From: Luteibacter sp. UNC138MFCol5.1
Lineage (GTDB): Bacteria > Pseudomonadota > Gammaproteobacteria > Xanthomonadales > Rhodanobacteraceae
DNA length: 64,000 bases
Direction: 5' to 3'
Assembly (NCBI RefSeq): GCF_900110505.1
Contig: NZ_FODZ01000003.1
Span: 737,384-801,383, forward strand
Shown: piece by piece, positions 17,186 to 29,690 of the stretch
How the letters are laid out: every line of letters starts with the position of its first letter
How positions within the stretch are numbered: position 1 is the stretch's first letter
The notes under the pieces: generated by a model
Database searches by the model: none
Told to the model about the DNA's origin: nothing
Seen by the model: only the letters and a program-made list of their open reading frames with translations
Position numbers and translations under genes: made by a program

Positions 17186-18072
17186 GCGGCGATTCCCTTG
17201 TCCACCTGGTGGACGGCAGCCTCTACGTGTTCCGCGCCTGGCATTCCATGCCGGACGAATTCCACGATCACGAGGGCGAGCCGGTCAACGCGGTGCACGG
17301 CTTCACCCGTTTCCTCTGCGAACTGCTCGAACGCAGCCGTGCCGAGCACATCGCCGTGGCGTTCGACGCCTCGCTGACGACGTCGTTCCGCAATGCGATC
17401 TACCCGGCGTACAAGGCCAACCGGGAGCTGCCGCCGCCGCAACTCGTACGGCAGTTCGCGCTGTGCCGCGAGATCGCGGCCGCGCTGGGCCTCACGGTCC
17501 TGAACGACCATCAGTACGAAGCCGACGACCTCATCGGCAGCGCGCTGTGGGGCATGCGTTCGCACGGGTTCCGGGGCGTGATCGTCTCGGCCGACAAGGA
17601 TTTCGGGCAGCTGCTCGGCGAGTTCGACGAGCAATGGGATTTCGCGAAGAACGTGCGCTGGGGCGCCGCGGGCGTCTTCGAGCGCCTGGGCGTGCATCCG
17701 CACCAGGTCGCCGACTACCTCGCCTTGTGCGGGGACGCCGTGGACAACATCCCCGGCGTGCCCGGCATCGGGGCGAAGACCGCGGCCGCGCTGCTCGCGC
17801 ACTTCGGCAGTCTCGACGCGATCCTCGACCGCATCGACGAGGTTGCCTTCCTGCGCATCCGTGGCGCGGCGTCGTGCGCCGCGCGCCTTCGCGAGCATGC
17901 GGAACAGGCGTTGCTCTGCCGGCGGCTGACGCGCATCGCGCTGGACATCGCGGTCGCGGAGACGGCCGATGCGCTGAGCCGGCGGGCCGGCGACGCGTCG
18001 GCCGTCGACGACCTCTGCGAGCGCATCCGCTTCGGGCCGCTGACGCGCACGCGACTCCGCGCGCTGCTGTAA
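17182..18072 (+). CDS. 5'-3' exonuclease / flap endonuclease-like protein
   Basis: A 296-residue PIN/FEN-fold nuclease related to the N-terminal exonuclease domain of DNA polymerase I and to ExoIX. Metal-binding acidic residues occur in VHLVDGSLYVFRAWHS, IAVAFDASLTTSFRNAIYPAYKANR, YEADDLIGSAL and VSADKDFGQLL; the H3TH DNA-binding loop is LCGDAVDNIPGVPGIGAKTAAALL. It probably processes flaps or RNA-primed DNA as an auxiliary to PolA. The GTG start at 17182 overlaps the nitroreductase stop. The free-standing form is well known in gammaproteobacteria and plants. Confidence 0.88.
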   Translation: MSGDSLVHLVDGSLYVFRAWHSMPDEFHDHEGEPVNAVHGFTRFLCELLERSRAEHIAVAFDASLTTSFRNAIYPAYKANRELPPPQLVRQFALCREIAAALGLTVLNDHQYEADDLIGSALWGMRSHGFRGVIVSADKDFGQLLGEFDEQWDFAKNVRWGAAGVFERLGVHPHQVADYLALCGDAVDNIPGVPGIGAKTAAALLAHFGSLDAILDRIDEVAFLRIRGAASCAARLREHAEQALLCRRLTRIALDIAVAETADALSRRAGDASAVDDLCERIRFGPLTRTRLRALL

Positions 18073-18139
18073 CGCCCCAACGTCACACACCCGAGATACC
18101 CTTGGGTGGATACTTCGTCGCCTCGCCTGGAGCCCACCC

Positions 18140-18724
18140 ATGCTGAAAAGCCCGCTGCCGCACGCCTCGCCCATCCCCGACGACGCCCACGCGCCCGAGG
18201 AAACCCTGTTCCGGGGCGACTGGCTGACGCTCAAGCGGCGCGGTCGCTGGGAATACGTCTCCCGCAACAACCCACGCGGCGCCGTGATCATCCTGGCCGT
18301 CACGCCCGACGACAAGGTGATCTTCGTCGAGCAGTACCGCGTCTCGCTGCTGCAGAACACGATCGAGATGCCGGCCGGCCTGGTGGGGGACATCGCCGGT
18401 TCGGAAGAAGAGGACGTGCTCCTGGCCGCGCGCCGCGAACTCGAGGAAGAGACCGGCTACGCCTGCGGCCGCATCGAATTCGTGCACGAGGGCCCCTCGT
18501 CGTCGGGCATGAGCACCGAGATGATCGCGTTCGCCCGCGCGTGGGATCTGGAAAAGGTCGGACCGGGCGGCGGCGACGAGACCGAGAACATCACCGTGCA
18601 CGAAGTGCCCCGCGCCGAGGCCGGCCGCTGGCTCTTCGAGCGCGCCAAGGAGGGTTTCTCGATCGACGCCAAGCTCTTCGCCGGCCTCTGGTTCATCGAA
18701 CACCCCGACGCGCACATGCGCTGA
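18140..18724 (+). CDS. Nudix hydrolase, ADP-ribose pyrophosphatase type
   Basis: A 194-residue Nudix protein. The box reads GDIAGSEEEDVLLAARRE followed by LEEETGY; the catalytic REUxEExGU half is perfect, while the residue at the usual leading glycine is Ile, with glycines two positions to either side. Upstream RGAVIILAVTPDDKVIFVEQYR and the IEMPAGLVG motif match the ADP-ribose/NudF group, which hydrolyses ADP-ribose and related nucleotide sugars. GGAG precedes the ATG. It lies just upstream of dnaE on the same strand with 70 bp between them. Confidence 0.88.
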   Translation: MLKSPLPHASPIPDDAHAPEETLFRGDWLTLKRRGRWEYVSRNNPRGAVIILAVTPDDKVIFVEQYRVSLLQNTIEMPAGLVGDIAGSEEEDVLLAARRELEEETGYACGRIEFVHEGPSSSGMSTEMIAFARAWDLEKVGPGGGDETENITVHEVPRAEAGRWLFERAKEGFSIDAKLFAGLWFIEHPDAHMR

Positions 18725-18794
18725 GGCCCGTGTCAATTCTTGCCGAGACACCCCCTGCCGGTTAGCCTTCCCGGTGGCCTACCAGGCACCGCCC

Positions 18795-22340
<3,546 letters not shown>

Positions 22341-22372
22341 TCCGGCCGTCGCCGTGGTGCGAAATGCGAAGG

Positions 22373-22569
22373 CTGTGGGAGCGGACCGGCTGTGGGAGCG
22401 GACCTGGCCGCGACAGCGTTTCGCGTTGCCCTTCGAGCTGGCGCGCGAGCCTGTGGACCGAGGCGAACAGCTGTCGCGGCCAGGTCCGCTCCCACAGCCT
22501 TCTTCGAGCTGGCGCGCAAGCTTGTTGGACCGGGGCGAACGGCTGTCGCGGCCAGGTCCGCTCCAACAG
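22373..22569. repeat. REP-like inverted repeat cluster, family B, with internal duplication
   Basis: The 378-bp gap between dnaE and the next gene holds no ORF but carries family B arms: a stub CTGTGGGAGCGGAC (22373), a full left arm CTGTGGGAGCGGACCTGGCC (from 22390), and two right arms containing CTGTCGCGGCCAGGTCCGCT (from 22471 and 22543). Each right arm is preceded by TTCGAGCTGGCGCGC (22432 and 22504), so a unit of 72 bp has been tandemly duplicated. Nothing else is visible in the remaining 150 bp up to 22718. Confidence 0.85.
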
Positions 22570-22718
22570 TCCCAGCGGTGGGGCGACAGAATGCGTAGGA
22601 CTATCGCTGGCGGCGTGTAGGCGGCGCCCAACGAGGATGACGGCTGAGCTGTAATCGGGGTGCGGAATCGGATTCCGCGCACGCACATGCGTTTTCCTCC
22701 CCCGTATGGATCCCCACG

Positions 22719-23339
22719 ATGACCCTCAACGTTTCTCCCCGCCACCTCGTTCTGGCCGCGTTCTGCGCCACCAGCCTCGCCGGCACCGCGGTCGCCGGCA
22801 CCCAGACCAGCAGCGGTTTCTCGCACATCGGTCCGTCGCCAGCTGGCCTGCCCTCGTGCAATTCCACCGAGATCTTCGACGCGTGCCGCCTGCCCGTGAA
22901 GCAGGGCATGTTCGATTCGCTCCAGGGCTGGACGGCCAACGGCATGGTGTCTCAGGGCAGCGACGCCTCCGGCAACGGCTACGCGGCGATCCGCCCCGGC
23001 TCCAGCGTTCGGCAGGCGGTCTATGCCAGCTTCGGCACGCCGAACGAAGACGCCAGCTACGTCCTGCGCTTCCGCCTCCTGTCGGAGAGCCACGACGCCC
23101 CCGTGCGCGCGACGCTTTCCATGAGCAACGCGGCCGGCACCGATGTCGCCAAGCTTGGCGCCACCACGACCATGGCCCGCCACCACGAATGGACGGAAGT
23201 CGAACTCGTCGTGGACGGCAAGGCGTTCCGCCAGCCCGCCCACGTCATGATCGAGATCGGCAACGAAGACTCCGCCGCGACCGTCCAGGTGGACGACGTC
23301 TTCCTCGTGCAGTCCGCCGACGCCGAAGTCGGCCCGTAA
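22719..23339 (+). CDS. Hypothetical exported beta-sandwich protein
   Basis: A 206-residue protein with a signal peptide (about 1-26, TAVAG). One probable disulfide links the early cysteines in [10 protein letters not shown]. The body (about 60-200) alternates short beta strands with [51 protein letters not shown] and ends [11 protein letters not shown], a pattern resembling CBM4/9 or galactose-binding-like jelly rolls. I cannot assign a ligand. It lies between dnaE and accA, is flanked by the REP cluster upstream and a hairpin downstream, and therefore looks like a self-contained later addition to the dnaE-accA order. Confidence 0.65.
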   Translation: MTLNVSPRHLVLAAFCATSLAGTAVAGTQTSSGFSHIGPSPAGLPSCNSTEIFDACRLPVKQGMFDSLQGWTANGMVSQGSDASGNGYAAIRPGSSVRQAVYASFGTPNEDASYVLRFRLLSESHDAPVRATLSMSNAAGTDVAKLGATTTMARHHEWTEVELVVDGKAFRQPAHVMIEIGNEDSAATVQVDDVFLVQSADAEVGP

Positions 23340-23348
23340 TGAACGACC

Positions 23349-23392
23349 GGGCCGGCGAACCGAGGCCAATCAACCACTTAGTTCGCCGGCCC
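23349..23392. terminator. Perfect 12-bp hairpin after the exported beta-sandwich protein
   Basis: GGGCCGGCGAAC (23349-23360) pairs perfectly with 23381-23392 across a 20-base loop. It starts 10 bp beyond the preceding stop codon and ends before the accA promoter. There is no T-run, so it may be a factor-dependent terminator or an mRNA 3'-end stabiliser. Confidence 0.5.
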
Positions 23393-23435
23393 GCGTACCG
23401 TACCCTCGCGCACATGGCGCCGTTTCGCAGTTGGG

Positions 23436-23441
23436 TATAAT
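23436..23441 (+). promoter_or_regulatory. Consensus TATAAT -10 of accA
   Basis: TATAAT lies 28 bp before the accA ATG, just after the hairpin at 23349-23392. No clear -35 consensus is seen at 16-18 bp. In DNA this GC-rich an exact -10 hexamer at this position is unlikely by chance. Confidence 0.5.
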
Positions 23442-23469
23442 CAGCGGTCTTGTCCGAAGCGCCGACTCC

Positions 23470-24429
23470 ATGAATCCCAATTTCCTCGATTTCGAACAAC
23501 CCATCGCAGAACTGGAGGCGAAGATCGAAGAGCTTCGCCATGCCAGCAGCGGCCAGGCGTTCAACATCGACGAGGAAGTGGGCCGGCTTCGCGAAAAGCT
23601 CAAGCTGAAGACCGCCGAGATCTTCCGCAACCTCACGCCGTGGCAGGTCAGCCAGGTGTCGCGCCATCCCGCGCGCCCGTACACGCTCGATTACATCCAG
23701 GGCATGTGCGAGGAGTTCCACGAGCTCAAGGGCGACCGCATGTTCGCCGACGACCAGGCGATCGTCGGTGGTCTCGCGCGCATCAACGGCCGCTCGATCA
23801 TGATCGTCGGCCACCAGAAGGGCCGCGACACGAAGACCAAGGTCAAGCGCAACTTCGGCATGCCGCGTCCGGAGGGCTATCGCAAGGCGCTGCGCCTGTT
23901 CAAGCTGGCCGAGCGTTTCGAGATTCCCGTCTTCACCTTCATCGACACCGCGGGCGCCTGGCCCGGCATCAACGCCGAGGAGCGCGGCCAGTCGGAAGCC
24001 ATCGCGCGCAACCTGCTGGAGATGGCCGAGCTGCGCGTGCCCGTGATCTGCACGGTCACCGGCGAAGGCGGTTCCGGCGGCGCGCTGGCGATCGGCGTCG
24101 GCGATCGCACGCTGATGCTCCAGTACTCCACCTATTCGGTCATTACGCCGGAAGGCTGCGCGTCGATCCTCTGGAAGAGCGCCGACAAGGCGAAGGATGC
24201 CGCGGAAGTCATGGGCCTCACCGCGCCGCGTCTCCTCGAGAACGGCCTGATCGACAAGATCGTCCGCGAGCCGCTGGGCGGCGCCCATCGCAATCCGCAG
24301 TCGATGGCCACGCGCCTGAAGGCCGTGCTCCTGAACGAGCTCGACGCCCTCGAAGCGCTGCCCATCGACACCTTGCTGGAGAAGCGCTACCAGCGTCTCC
24401 GCGGCTACGGCGCCTTCACCGAAGGCTGA
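23470..24429 (+). CDS. accA: Acetyl-CoA carboxylase carboxyltransferase subunit alpha
   Basis: A 319-residue protein of typical AccA length. It opens [23 protein letters not shown] (helical N-terminus), then [22 protein letters not shown], the crotonase-fold core [28 protein letters not shown], the oxyanion-forming [12 protein letters not shown], and [25 protein letters not shown]. With AccD it transfers CO2 from carboxybiotin to acetyl-CoA, the first committed step of fatty acid synthesis. It keeps its association with dnaE and tilS as in other gammaproteobacteria. All key segments are intact. Confidence 0.98.
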   Translation: MNPNFLDFEQPIAELEAKIEELRHASSGQAFNIDEEVGRLREKLKLKTAEIFRNLTPWQVSQVSRHPARPYTLDYIQGMCEEFHELKGDRMFADDQAIVGGLARINGRSIMIVGHQKGRDTKTKVKRNFGMPRPEGYRKALRLFKLAERFEIPVFTFIDTAGAWPGINAEERGQSEAIARNLLEMAELRVPVICTVTGEGGSGGALAIGVGDRTLMLQYSTYSVITPEGCASILWKSADKAKDAAEVMGLTAPRLLENGLIDKIVREPLGGAHRNPQSMATRLKAVLLNELDALEALPIDTLLEKRYQRLRGYGAFTEG

Positions 24430-24494
24430 GGCACCGGCCCCCGGTGCTCCGGCACCTGTACCATCGGCGGCATCACCGTTCACGGGATGCCGCC

Positions 24495-25238
24495 ATGGCC
24501 AACGACGTCACCGACAAGCTCGCCGTCCTGATCGACGCGGACAACGCGCGCCCCGCCATCGTGGATGGCCTGCTCGCCGAGGTCGCGAAGTTCGGCACCG
24601 CGCACGTGAAGCGCATCTACGGCGACTGGACCGGCCCCAACCTGGGCGGGTGGAAGGCCGTCCTGCTCGACCACTCCATCCAGCCCATCCAGCAGTTCGC
24701 GTACACCTCGGGCAAGAACGCGACCGACTCCGCGATGATCATCGACGCGATGGACCTGCTCTACTCCGCGCGTTTCGACGGCTTCTGCATCGTATCCAGC
24801 GACAGCGACTTCACGCGACTGGCCTCGCGCATCCGCGAGGCCGGGCTCACCGTCTACGGCTTCGGCGAACGCAAGACGCCACAACCCTTCGTCTCCGCCT
24901 GCGACAAGTTCATCTACACCGACCGCCTCGTCGGCACGGTGGAGAGCGAGCCCGAAGAGCCGAAAGCGAAGAAGACCGCGAACGAATTGCGCGGCGACAC
25001 GAAGCTGATGAACCTGCTGCGCAACGCCATCGACGCCGCGTCCGACGAGAACGGCTGGGCGGCGCTCAGCACCGTCGGCGGCATCGTCAACAAGCGCTCG
25101 CCCGACTTCGACTCGCGTGACTACGGGTACTCCCGCTTCAGCGGCCTGATCAACGCGATCGGCCTGTTCGACATGGAAGACCGCCAGATCGGCAACGGCA
25201 AGCATCCCTTCGTGCGCGTGAAACCGAAGGCCCGATGA
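24495..25238 (+). CDS. NYN domain (LabA/DUF88) protein with OST-HTH/LOTUS domain
   Basis: A 247-residue protein. The N-terminal PIN-like NYN nuclease domain (about 5-145) shows AVLIDADNARP, RIYGDWTGPNLGGW, NATDSAMIIDAMDLLYS and CIVSSDSDFTRLASRIREAG with the acidic residues expected for metal-dependent RNA cleavage. A charged linker (EEPKAKKTAN) leads to an OST-HTH/LOTUS domain (about 165-245): LLRNAIDAASDENGWAALSTVGGIVNKRSPDFDSRDYGYSRFSGLINAIGLFD. The combination suggests an RNA-binding ribonuclease; targets are unknown. Its stop overlaps the tilS start (ATGA at 25235-25238), so expression is coupled to tRNA modification, which is suggestive but not proof. Confidence 0.87.
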   Translation: MANDVTDKLAVLIDADNARPAIVDGLLAEVAKFGTAHVKRIYGDWTGPNLGGWKAVLLDHSIQPIQQFAYTSGKNATDSAMIIDAMDLLYSARFDGFCIVSSDSDFTRLASRIREAGLTVYGFGERKTPQPFVSACDKFIYTDRLVGTVESEPEEPKAKKTANELRGDTKLMNLLRNAIDAASDENGWAALSTVGGIVNKRSPDFDSRDYGYSRFSGLINAIGLFDMEDRQIGNGKHPFVRVKPKAR

Positions 25239-26521
25239 CCACGCTCGTCGACCACCTCGACGCCGCGCTGGCCGAGCTCGGCGACGTACCGCTCGTCGTC
25301 GCGTACAGCGGCGGTCCGGATTCCACCGCCCTGCTCCACGCCCTCGCGGGACGCTCGCCTCGGCCACGCCTGCGCGCGCTCCACGTCGACCATGGCCTGC
25401 ATGCGGAAAGCGGGGTGTGGTCGCTGCACTGCCGGCGTTTCTGCGAGTCGCTCGACGTGCCCTTCGAAGCCATCCGCGTCACGGTGGACTTCAGTCGTGG
25501 CGAGGGCGTCGAAGGCGCCGCGCGCCGCGCGCGGCGCGCGGCCTTCGCCGGTGCCTTGCACGAAGGCGAGCGCCTCGTGCTCGCCCACCATCGCGACGAC
25601 CAGGTCGAAACGGTGCTGCTGAAACTTCTGCGTGGCGCGGGACCGGAGGGGCTCGCCGGCATGCGCGAGCTGCGCCCGCTGGGTGCGGGCATGCTCTGGC
25701 GTCCGCTGCTGTCGCTGCCACGAGGGGCCCTGCTCGACCACATCGCCGGCGCCGCGCTGGATACGGTGCACGATCCGTCGAACGAGGATCCGCGGATCGC
25801 TCGCGCCTACCTGCGCGGAACGATCGTGCCGGCCCTTCTCGCCCATTGGCCGCACGCGGCCAGCAGCATCGTGCATAGCGCGCGGCTGTGCCGGGATGCC
25901 GCCGACCACCTGCGCGACGGCTGGATGGACGCGCTGGACGGGCTTCGCGACGCCAACGGCACCCTGGACGCCGCGGGGTGGCTCGCCCTGCCGCTGGCGC
26001 AGCGCGCTCCGCTGCTCGATCACTGGCTGCACGAGACCGGGCTCGCCGCACCCACGACGGCGCAGCGCGAGACGCTCGAAGCGCAGGTCCGCGATGCCGC
26101 GGCGGAACGCCTGCCGCTCGTCGGCTGGCAGGACACGGAGATCCGCGTCTGGCGCGGCCGGCTCTGGCCGATGCGTCGCCGCTCTGGCTTCGACGAGGGC
26201 TGGAGCGGCGCCTGGCACGGCGAACCGCTCGCCCTTCCGGGTGGGGGCACGCTATCCCTCGGCGGCGCTCGCCTCGGCGAGGCGGTGACGGTCCGCTACC
26301 GGCGCGGCGGGGAGCACCTCCGCCCGGCCGGCGATCGCCACACCCGTGAATTGCGCGACCTCTTCCAGCAAGCGGGCATCCCTCCCTGGGAGCGTCCGCG
26401 CATGCCGCTGGTCGAACGGAATGGGCGCCTCGTCGCCGTGGCGGACAGGTGGCTGAGCGACGAAGGAAAAGCGCTGTTCGGCGAGGCCGGCGGCGCACCG
26501 GTGTGGCATCGCGACGATTGA
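25235..26521 (+). CDS. tilS: tRNA(Ile)-lysidine synthetase
   Basis: A 428-residue protein. The N-type ATP-pyrophosphatase P-loop SGGPDS (residues 25-30) follows VVAYSGGPDS, with HVDHGLHAES and LAHHRDDQVETVLLKLLRGAG as further TilS motifs. The C-terminal third (from about 300) forms the TilS-C tRNA-binding domain ending RDLFQQAGIPPWERPRMPLVER. It makes lysidine at position 34 of tRNA-Ile2, changing it from Met to Ile decoding, and is essential. It is coupled to the NYN gene by a 4-bp overlap and is followed 32 bp later by xseB. Confidence 0.96.
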   Translation: MTTLVDHLDAALAELGDVPLVVAYSGGPDSTALLHALAGRSPRPRLRALHVDHGLHAESGVWSLHCRRFCESLDVPFEAIRVTVDFSRGEGVEGAARRARRAAFAGALHEGERLVLAHHRDDQVETVLLKLLRGAGPEGLAGMRELRPLGAGMLWRPLLSLPRGALLDHIAGAALDTVHDPSNEDPRIARAYLRGTIVPALLAHWPHAASSIVHSARLCRDAADHLRDGWMDALDGLRDANGTLDAAGWLALPLAQRAPLLDHWLHETGLAAPTTAQRETLEAQVRDAAAERLPLVGWQDTEIRVWRGRLWPMRRRSGFDEGWSGAWHGEPLALPGGGTLSLGGARLGEAVTVRYRRGGEHLRPAGDRHTRELRDLFQQAGIPPWERPRMPLVERNGRLVAVADRWLSDEGKALFGEAGGAPVWHRDD

Positions 26522-26553
26522 TCGAAAGGCCCATGTGAGCTACGTTTGCGGCC

Positions 26554-26814
26554 ATGCCGAAGTCCCCCGCCACCCCCGCGCCCGCCTCGTCGATCGCCGA
26601 ATTCGAGCACTCGCTGGACGAACTCGAACAACTGGTCACGCGCATGGAAGGCGGGGAGCTCAGCCTCGACGAATCCCTGAAGTCGTTCGAACGCGGCATC
26701 GGCCTCTACCGGCACTGCCAGACGGCGCTGGAGCAGGCGGAACTGCGCGTGCGCCTGCTTCTCGACCCCGAAGCCCCCGACACCGCCGAACCCTTTGACT
26801 CCCGCATCGACTGA
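26554..26814 (+). CDS. xseB: Exodeoxyribonuclease VII small subunit
   Basis: An 86-residue protein. The XseB core is complete: [50 protein letters not shown], two helices of the small subunit that cap the XseA large subunit and regulate the ssDNA exonuclease. xseA is not in this window. The last 20 bp overlap the ispA start region, as in many gammaproteobacteria where xseB and ispA are joined. Confidence 0.96.
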   Translation: MPKSPATPAPASSIAEFEHSLDELEQLVTRMEGGELSLDESLKSFERGIGLYRHCQTALEQAELRVRLLLDPEAPDTAEPFDSRID

Positions 26815-27697
26815 CCTGCCGGCGCCGCTGAAGGCGCTGGTCGGCCGGGCCGACGACGCGCTCGCGCGCGCGCTGCCCGCCGAAGACCTCCCGCCCACCG
26901 ACCTCCACCGCGCCATGCGCTACGCGGTGCTGGGCGGCGGCAAGCGGTTGCGCCCCCTGTTCGTCTACGCGGCCGGCCATGCGCTCGGCAATGACGGACC
27001 GCTCCTCGACGCGCCCGCGTGCGCCGTCGAGATCATCCACGCCTACTCGCTCGTCCACGACGACCTGCCCGCCATGGACGACGACGCGCTGCGCCGCGGC
27101 CGGCCGACCTGCCACATCGTGTTCGGCGAGGCGATGGCGATCCTCGCGGGCGACGCGCTGCAGGCGCTCGCGTTCGAGCTGCTGGCCATCGCACCCGAGG
27201 GCGACGACGCGCGTCAGCGCATCGCCATGCTGCGCACGCTGGGTGCCGCGTGCGGCGCGGAGGGCATGGCCGGCGGCCAGGCCTTCGACCTCGCGGGCGT
27301 CGGCCACAAGCTGTCGCTCGACGAACTGGAGCGCATGCACGCATACAAGACCGGCGCGCTCATCCGCGCGTCGATCCGCCTCGGCGCGCTGGCGGCGGGA
27401 TGCGTCGACGAATCGATGTTCGCGCGCCTCGACCGCTACGGACACGCCGTCGGCCTGGCTTTCCAGGTGCGCGACGACATCCTCGACGTCGAGGGCGAAT
27501 CCGCCGTGATCGGCAAGACCGCCGGCAAGGATGCCGCCGCCGACAAACCCACTTTCCCGTCGATCATCGGGCTCGACGCGTCGCGTGCGCGTCTGGCGTC
27601 ACTGGTCGACGAGGCGCTGGAGGCGATTTCGCCGCTGGGCCAGCGCGGTGAATGGCTCGCGGACCTCGCCCGCTATTCGGCCACCCGCGGACACTGA
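26795..27697 (+). CDS. ispA: (2E,6E)-farnesyl diphosphate synthase
   Basis: A 300-residue polyprenyl synthase. First aspartate-rich motif DDLPAMDDD (Asp89 onward), second motif DDILD (227-231), GGGKRLRP for IPP binding and the GGQAFDL segment are all present. It condenses IPP and DMAPP to FPP for quinone, undecaprenyl and hopanoid precursors. The likely start is TTG 26795, which overlaps xseB by 20 bp and gives the expected N-terminus. In many gammaproteobacteria dxs follows ispA; here a REP element and a convergent DUF4870 gene follow instead. Confidence 0.95.
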   Translation: MTPASTDLPAPLKALVGRADDALARALPAEDLPPTDLHRAMRYAVLGGGKRLRPLFVYAAGHALGNDGPLLDAPACAVEIIHAYSLVHDDLPAMDDDALRRGRPTCHIVFGEAMAILAGDALQALAFELLAIAPEGDDARQRIAMLRTLGAACGAEGMAGGQAFDLAGVGHKLSLDELERMHAYKTGALIRASIRLGALAAGCVDESMFARLDRYGHAVGLAFQVRDDILDVEGESAVIGKTAGKDAAADKPTFPSIIGLDASRARLASLVDEALEAISPLGQRGEWLADLARYSATRGH

Positions 27698-27716
27698 TCC
27701 TTTCGCGCGCCATACG

Positions 27717-27823
27717 GTAGGAGCGGACCTGGCCGCGACAGCTGCTCGCGGCAAGCCATCGAGCTGGCGCGCAAGACCCGGAACAGAGGCGAAAAGCTGT
27801 CGCGGCCAGGTCCGCTCCTACAG
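27717..27823. repeat. REP-like inverted repeat, family B, copy 2
   Basis: Arms GTAGGAGCGGACCTGGCCGC (from 27717) and its mirror ending GGTCCGCTCCTACAG (to 27823) flank a 55-bp loop containing CGAGCTGGCGCGCAAG, the same internal block found in the dnaE-downstream cluster. It fills the convergent ispA/DUF4870 junction. Confidence 0.85.
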
Positions 27824-27831
27824 GTTGACGG

Positions 27832-28236
27832 TCAGGAAATGAGCCGCAGCACCCAGGGGTAACGGTAGCTGCCGTTCTGGCTCACGCGGATCGCCGCGAC
27901 GATGCAGAAGACCAGGTTGAACAGCCACACCAGCGGGGTCAGGAAGGCACCGATGATGACGAACGCGAGCACCCAGCAGATCACGTAGCCGATGAGCACC
28001 GTGATCTGGAAGTTCAGGGCTTCCTTCGCCTCGGTCACCAGGTAGGCCTTGTCGGCCCGGTCCTTGTGCATCAGCCAGACGATGAGCGGGACGATGATGC
28101 TGAAGATGATCCCCGAAAGATGGGTCAGCATCGCGATGTTCTTGTCGTCGGTACTGGAAACGGCGGCTCCCGTCGGCTCGTAGGGCGGCGGGGCCGGCGG
28201 CGGCGACGGCGGGATCTGATCGGACGGCGTACTCAT
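27832..28236 (-). CDS. DUF4870 domain membrane protein
   Basis: A 134-residue protein with a proline-rich cytoplasmic N-terminus (PSPPPAPPPYEP), then three membrane helices: AMLTHLSGIIFSIIVPLIVWL, TVLIGYVICWVLAFVIIGAFL and PLVWLFNLVFCIVAAI. KDRADKAYLVTEAKEALNFQIT between helices 1 and 2 is the DUF4870 signature. The family is small, widespread and of unknown function. GGAG precedes the ATG. The gene converges on ispA across a REP element and is downstream of, and in the same direction as, pmbA (80 bp apart). Confidence 0.85.
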   Translation of the reverse strand: MSTPSDQIPPSPPPAPPPYEPTGAAVSSTDDKNIAMLTHLSGIIFSIIVPLIVWLMHKDRADKAYLVTEAKEALNFQITVLIGYVICWVLAFVIIGAFLTPLVWLFNLVFCIVAAIRVSQNGSYRYPWVLRLIS

Positions 28237-28316
28237 GGCGGAACTCCGTGGGCGATGTCGCGCCCACTGTCGGTGCCGCCCCGTCGCCTGTCAAGACGAC
28301 GGAAGACACATGCCCG

Positions 28317-29666
28317 TCACTCGCCGGCGATCGTCATCTTCTCGATGAGCCAGGAGCCGGTGAGGATGTGCGAACGGCGGTCGACGTCCGCACCCACGGC
28401 CACCAGGTTCGCGTACATGTCGCGAAGGTTGGCCGCGATCGTGATCTCTTCCACCGGGTAGGCGATCTGGCCGTTTTCGACCCAGAAGCCCGACGCGCCG
28501 CGCGAGTAGTCGCCGGTGACGATGGACACACCCTGCCCCATGACCTCGGTCACCAGCAGGCCCGTGCCGAGTCGGCGCAGCATCCCGGCGAAATCGTCGT
28601 CGCCGGTCTTCACGTAGAGATTGTGGACGCCGCCGGCGTTGCCGGTGCTCGACAGACCCAGCTTGCGTGCCGAGTAGCTCCCGAGGATGTAGCGCTGGAG
28701 CACGCCGTCGACCACCAGCGGTGCGTCCACCGTCGCGACGCCTTCGGCATCGAACACCGACGAGCCCAGGCCGCGCGGCACGAGCGGCTTCTCGTCGATG
28801 CGGAACCAGGAGGGCAGGATCTGCTTGCCCGCGTGATCGAGCAGGAAGCTCGATCGCCGGTACAGCGAACCGCCGCTGACGGCGCCGAGAAGATGCCCGA
28901 TCAGCGAACGCGCCACCTCCGGCGCGAACAGGACCGGCGCCTGCCGCGTGCCGAGGCGGCGCGCGTCGAGGCGCGAAAGCGTGCGCTCGGCGGCCTTGCG
29001 ACCGATCTCGGCGGCCGGCGTGAAATCCTCGGCGCGGCGCTGGCTGTCGTACCAGTAATCGCGCTGCATGCCCTCGTCGTCGCCCGCGATCAGGGCCACC
29101 GACAGCGAATGGCGGGTGCCCCGCTCGCGACCGAGGAAGCCGTGCGAATTGGCGTACACCGAGAGGCTCTGCCCCGCGCTGACGCTGGAGCCGTCCGAAT
29201 TCGTGATGCCCGCGACGGCCCGGCCCGCGTCCTCGATGTCCCGGCCGAGCGCGATCGCGCTGTCCACGTCGAGGTCCCACGGGTGCCAGAGGTCGAGGTC
29301 CGGGAACGCCGTGGCCATGCGGTCGGCGTCCGCGAGGCCGGCGGCCGGGTCTTCCTCGGTGAAGCGGGCGATCGCGCAGGCCTGTTCGATGGTGGCCTGG
29401 ATCGAATCCGGGTTCAGATCGGCCGTGCTGGCGGAGCCCTTGCGCTGGCCGAAGTACACGGTGAGGGCGAAACCGCGGTCGCGGGTGTGCTCCACCGTCT
29501 CCACCTCGCCCAGCCGCACGTTCACGTTCAGCCCGACGTCGACGCTCGCGGACACCTCGGCCTGGGTCGCGCCCGCGGCGCGCGCCCGGCGGATGGTGTC
29601 CTCCGCCAGGCTGGCGAGGCGGTCGAGGTCCTGGTGGCTGGTGTCGAGGGCGGCAACTTGGCTCAC
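28317..29666 (-). CDS. pmbA: Metalloprotease subunit PmbA (TldE)
   Basis: A 449-residue protein, matching E. coli PmbA (450). The N-terminal half contains SASVDVGLNVNVRLGEVETVEHTRDRGFALTVYFGQRKGSAST, and the C-terminal half includes VEEITIAANLRDMYANLVAVG and GSWLIEKMTIAG. PmbA pairs with TldD in a heterodimeric zinc protease in which TldD carries the zinc; substrates include modified peptides such as microcin B17 precursor and CcdA. The GTG at 29666, preceded by GGGAAG, gives the correct N-terminus. The partner tldD is at 38204-39643, separated by the giant GH gene. Confidence 0.95.
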   Translation of the reverse strand: MSQVAALDTSHQDLDRLASLAEDTIRRARAAGATQAEVSASVDVGLNVNVRLGEVETVEHTRDRGFALTVYFGQRKGSASTADLNPDSIQATIEQACAIARFTEEDPAAGLADADRMATAFPDLDLWHPWDLDVDSAIALGRDIEDAGRAVAGITNSDGSSVSAGQSLSVYANSHGFLGRERGTRHSLSVALIAGDDEGMQRDYWYDSQRRAEDFTPAAEIGRKAAERTLSRLDARRLGTRQAPVLFAPEVARSLIGHLLGAVSGGSLYRRSSFLLDHAGKQILPSWFRIDEKPLVPRGLGSSVFDAEGVATVDAPLVVDGVLQRYILGSYSARKLGLSSTGNAGGVHNLYVKTGDDDFAGMLRRLGTGLLVTEVMGQGVSIVTGDYSRGASGFWVENGQIAYPVEEITIAANLRDMYANLVAVGADVDRRSHILTGSWLIEKMTIAGE

Positions 29667-29690
29667 GTGGGCTTCCCGGGGGCAGAGGGT

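Noticed and set aside
18390..18470. Degenerate Nudix box as a sign of an inactive enzyme
   Set aside because: Only the first glycine position deviates and glycines lie two residues to either side; the catalytic REUxEExGU half is intact, so activity is likely.
22373..22569. Possible CRISPR array after dnaE
   Set aside because: The repeats are two long inverted/direct blocks with non-unique spacers, match REP elements elsewhere in the window and have no cas genes nearby.
28237..28316. Possible small RNA between DUF4870 and pmbA
   Set aside because: The gap is 80 bp on the same strand with no promoter, strong hairpin or T-run.
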